DNA of 64,000 nt from Archivesica marissinica. Its lineage: Eukaryota; Mollusca; Bivalvia; Venerida; Vesicomyidae. Made by a program: the position numbers and the translations under genes. Every line of letters starts with the position of its first letter. The first letter of the stretch is position 1. Where the stretch lies: contig CM026401.1 of assembly GCA_014843695.1 (NCBI GenBank), forward strand, positions 49,712,430-49,776,429, read 5' to 3'. The notes under the pieces are model-generated. The model was not told the origin of the DNA, made no database searches, and saw only the letters and a list, made by a program, of their open reading frames with translations. Positions 61,806 to 64,000 of the stretch are shown here, in pieces.

Positions 61806-63706
61806 TCACAGTCTAACAATGCTCGTAAGAGAGACTCTCTCAGTCAAACTAGCAATGCTCGTAAGAGAGACTCTCTCAGTCAAGCTAACAATGCTCGTAA
61901 GAGAGACTCTCTCAGTCAAACTAGCAATGCTCGTAAGAGAGACTCTCTCAGTCAAGCTAACAATGCTCGTAAGAGAGACTCTCTCAGTCAAGCTAACAAT
62001 GCTCGTAAGAGAGACTCTCTCAGTCAAGCTAACAATGCTCGTAAGAGAGACTCTCTCAGTCAAGCTAACAATGCTCGTAAGAGAGACTCTCTCAGTCAAG
62101 CTAACAATGCTCGTAAGAGAGACTCTCTCAGTCAAGCTAACAATGCTCGTAAGAGAGACTCTCTCAGTCAAACTAACAATGCTCGTAAGAGAGACTCTCT
62201 CAGTCAAGCTAACAATGCTCGTAAGAGAGACTCTCTCAGTCAAGCTAACAATGCTCGTAAGAGAGACTCTCTCAGTCAAGCTAACAATGCTCGTAAGAGA
62301 GACTCTCTCAGTCAAGCTAACAATGCTCGTAAGAGAGACTCTCTCAGTCAAACTAACAATGCTCGTAAGAGAGACTCTCTCAGTGAAGCTAACAATGCTC
62401 GTAAGAGAGACTCTCTCAGTCAAGCTAACAATGCTCGTAAGAGAGACTCTCTCAGTCAAACTAGCAATGCTCGTAAGAGAGACTCTCTCAGTCAAACTAG
62501 CAATGCTCGTAAGAGAGACTCTCTCAGTCAAGCTAACAATGCTCGTAAGAGAGACTCTCTCAGTCAAGCTAACAATGCTCGTAAGAGAGACTCTCTCAGT
62601 CAAACTAGCAATGCTCGTAAGAGAGACTCTCTCAGTCAAGCTAACAATGCTCGTAAGAGAGACTCTCTCAGTCAAGCTAACAATGCTCGTAAGAGAGACT
62701 CTCTCAGTCAAGCTAACAATGCTCGTAAGAGAGACTCTCTCAGTCAAGCTAACAATGCTCGTAAGAGAGACTCTCTCAGTCAAACTAGCAATGCTCGTAA
62801 GAGAGACTCTCTCAGTCAAACTAGCAATGCTCGTAAGAGAGACTCTCTCAGTCAAACTAACAATGCTCGTAAGAGAGACTCTCTCAGTCAAGCTAACAAT
62901 GCTCGTAAGAGAGACTCTCTCAGTCAAGCTAACAATGCTCGTAAGAGAGACTCTCTCAGTCAAGCTAACAATGCTCGTAAGAGAGACTCTCTCAGTCAAA
63001 CTAGCAATGCTCGTAAGAGAGACTCTCTCAGTCAAGCTAACAATGCTCGTAAGAGAGACTCTCTCAGTCAAACTAGCAATGCTCGTAAGAGAGACTCTCT
63101 CAGTCAAACTAATAATGCTCGTAAGAGAGACTCTCTCAGTCAAGCTAACAATGCTCGTAAGAGAGACTCTCTCAGTCAAGCTAACAATGCTCGTAAGAGA
63201 GACTCTCTCAGTCAAGCTAACAATGCTCGTAAGAGAGACTCTCTCAGTGAAGCTAACAATGCTCGTAAGAGAGACTCTCTCAGTCAAGCTAACAATGCTC
63301 GTAAGAGAGACTCTCTCAGTCAAACTAACAATGCTCGTAAGAGACTCTCTCAGTGAAGCTAACAATGCTCGTAAGAGAGACTCTCTCAGTCAAGCTAACA
63401 ATGCTCGTAAGAGACACGCTCTCAGTCAAACTAACAATGCTCGTAAGAGAGACTCTCTCAGTGAAGCTAACAATGCTCGTAAGAGAGACTCTCTCAGTCA
63501 ACTAACAATGCACGTAAGAGAGACTCTCTCAGTCAAACTAACAATGCTTGTAAGAGAGACTCTCTCAGTCAAGCTAACAATGCTCGTAAGAGAGACTCTC
63601 TCAGTCAAGCTAACAATGCTCGTAAGAGAGACTCTCTCAGTCAAGTTAACAATGCTCGTAAGAGAGACTCTCTCAGTCAAGCTAACAATGCTCATAAGAG
63701 AGACTA
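61806..63706 (+). repeat. Minisatellite, 36-bp unit, about 53 copies, each with a hairpin
   Basis: The unit is AGCTAACAATGCTCGTAAGA plus GAGACTCTCTCAGTCA. AGAGAGACTCTCT is a perfect inverted repeat around one base. Variants are AACTAGCA and AGCTAACA. A 2-bp deletion near 63343 and other indels after it are the only phase breaks. It is open in frames on both strands (680 and 519 codons), which are artefacts. Confidence 0.97.
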
Positions 63707-64000
63707 AAGCGAACAAACTACATCAAGCACAAACCTGGTTATCATACTTTATATATGGGGTGCGGCATTCTGTGCAGTAACTGAAAGCTTATTTAATTAC
63801 ACAGTATACATGTACCTTCCATACTGGCCTATAAGACGAGTTTTTTACCACAAGATTATGGCATCAAAGTGGCCCCCCGTCTTCCAAGTGAGTGCTCAAA
63901 TTATTTTAATGTATTAAATGGTATTAATAAGTATGTTTTAGAAAAGAAAACACTTTGACACTGAATATTTCTTCACAACTTGCACTGGCCAAACATGCAA
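63707..64000. other. Unassigned end of window, with a CCTATAAGACG repeat fragment
   Basis: TACTGGCCTATAAGACGAGT and GCATCAAAGTGGCCCCCCGTC at 63812-63885 are related to 51563-51635. Nothing else is recognised. Confidence 0.5.

Noticed and set aside
61738..63780. 680-codon plus-strand and 519-codon minus-strand frames
   Set aside because: Both strands are open at once because the 36-bp unit has no stop in these frames. There is no leader, splice site or independent support.

Overview
The window is animal nuclear DNA: AT-rich, intron-bearing, and dominated by tRNA-headed SINEs, non-LTR retrotransposon fragments, terminal-inverted-repeat elements (MITEs) and long minisatellites. The mix of several SINE families, many palindromic MITEs and a perlecan-type matrix gene suggests a marine invertebrate, most likely a mollusc; that is an inference from repeat style, not a proof. 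The family labels used here (SINE-A to SINE-F, MITE-1 to MITE-6) are local names.

Genes. (1) Minus strand, 59519 to 43395: the last six coding exons of a perlecan-like (HSPG2/trol-type) gene, encoding the end of LG2, two EGF modules and the terminal LG3 domain. All five intron phases agree. (2) Minus strand, 34543 to 23435: what appears to be a complete seven-exon gene for a 393-residue secreted protein with a signal peptide, seven 13-residue Pro/Gly repeats and a 14-cysteine modular region; I do not recognise its family. (3) Plus strand, 17471-17611 and 18266-18520: the last two exons of an unrecognised gene. (4) Minus strand, 3828-3696: a probable first coding exon of a small single-pass membrane protein, with an ETS-like promoter motif next to its ATG.

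Repeats by region. 0-12.5 kb holds MITEs, LINE fragments and a 7.3 kb TTAA-bounded inverted-repeat unit (3875-11189) that encloses a 3.3 kb LINE copy lacking most of its endonuclease. 12.5-24 kb is SINE-rich, with a LINE inserted in a SINE (target-site duplication visible) and two inverted minisatellites built on one core. 24-34.5 kb contains gene 2, whose introns carry a hAT-like fold-back element, a CR1/L2-type LINE, an 830 bp polypyrimidine tract and many SINEs. 35-43 kb is SINE and MITE territory. 43-64 kb is the perlecan-like gene, whose introns are more than half minisatellite: six arrays with unit lengths of 29/37, 30, 32, 36, 21/22 and 36 bp.

How the parts relate. The two well-supported genes lie in tandem on the minus strand and both probably encode secreted matrix or extracellular proteins. 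Apart from exons and short intron ends, nearly everything readable is repeat DNA, and most long open frames are artefacts of arrays whose unit length is a multiple of three.
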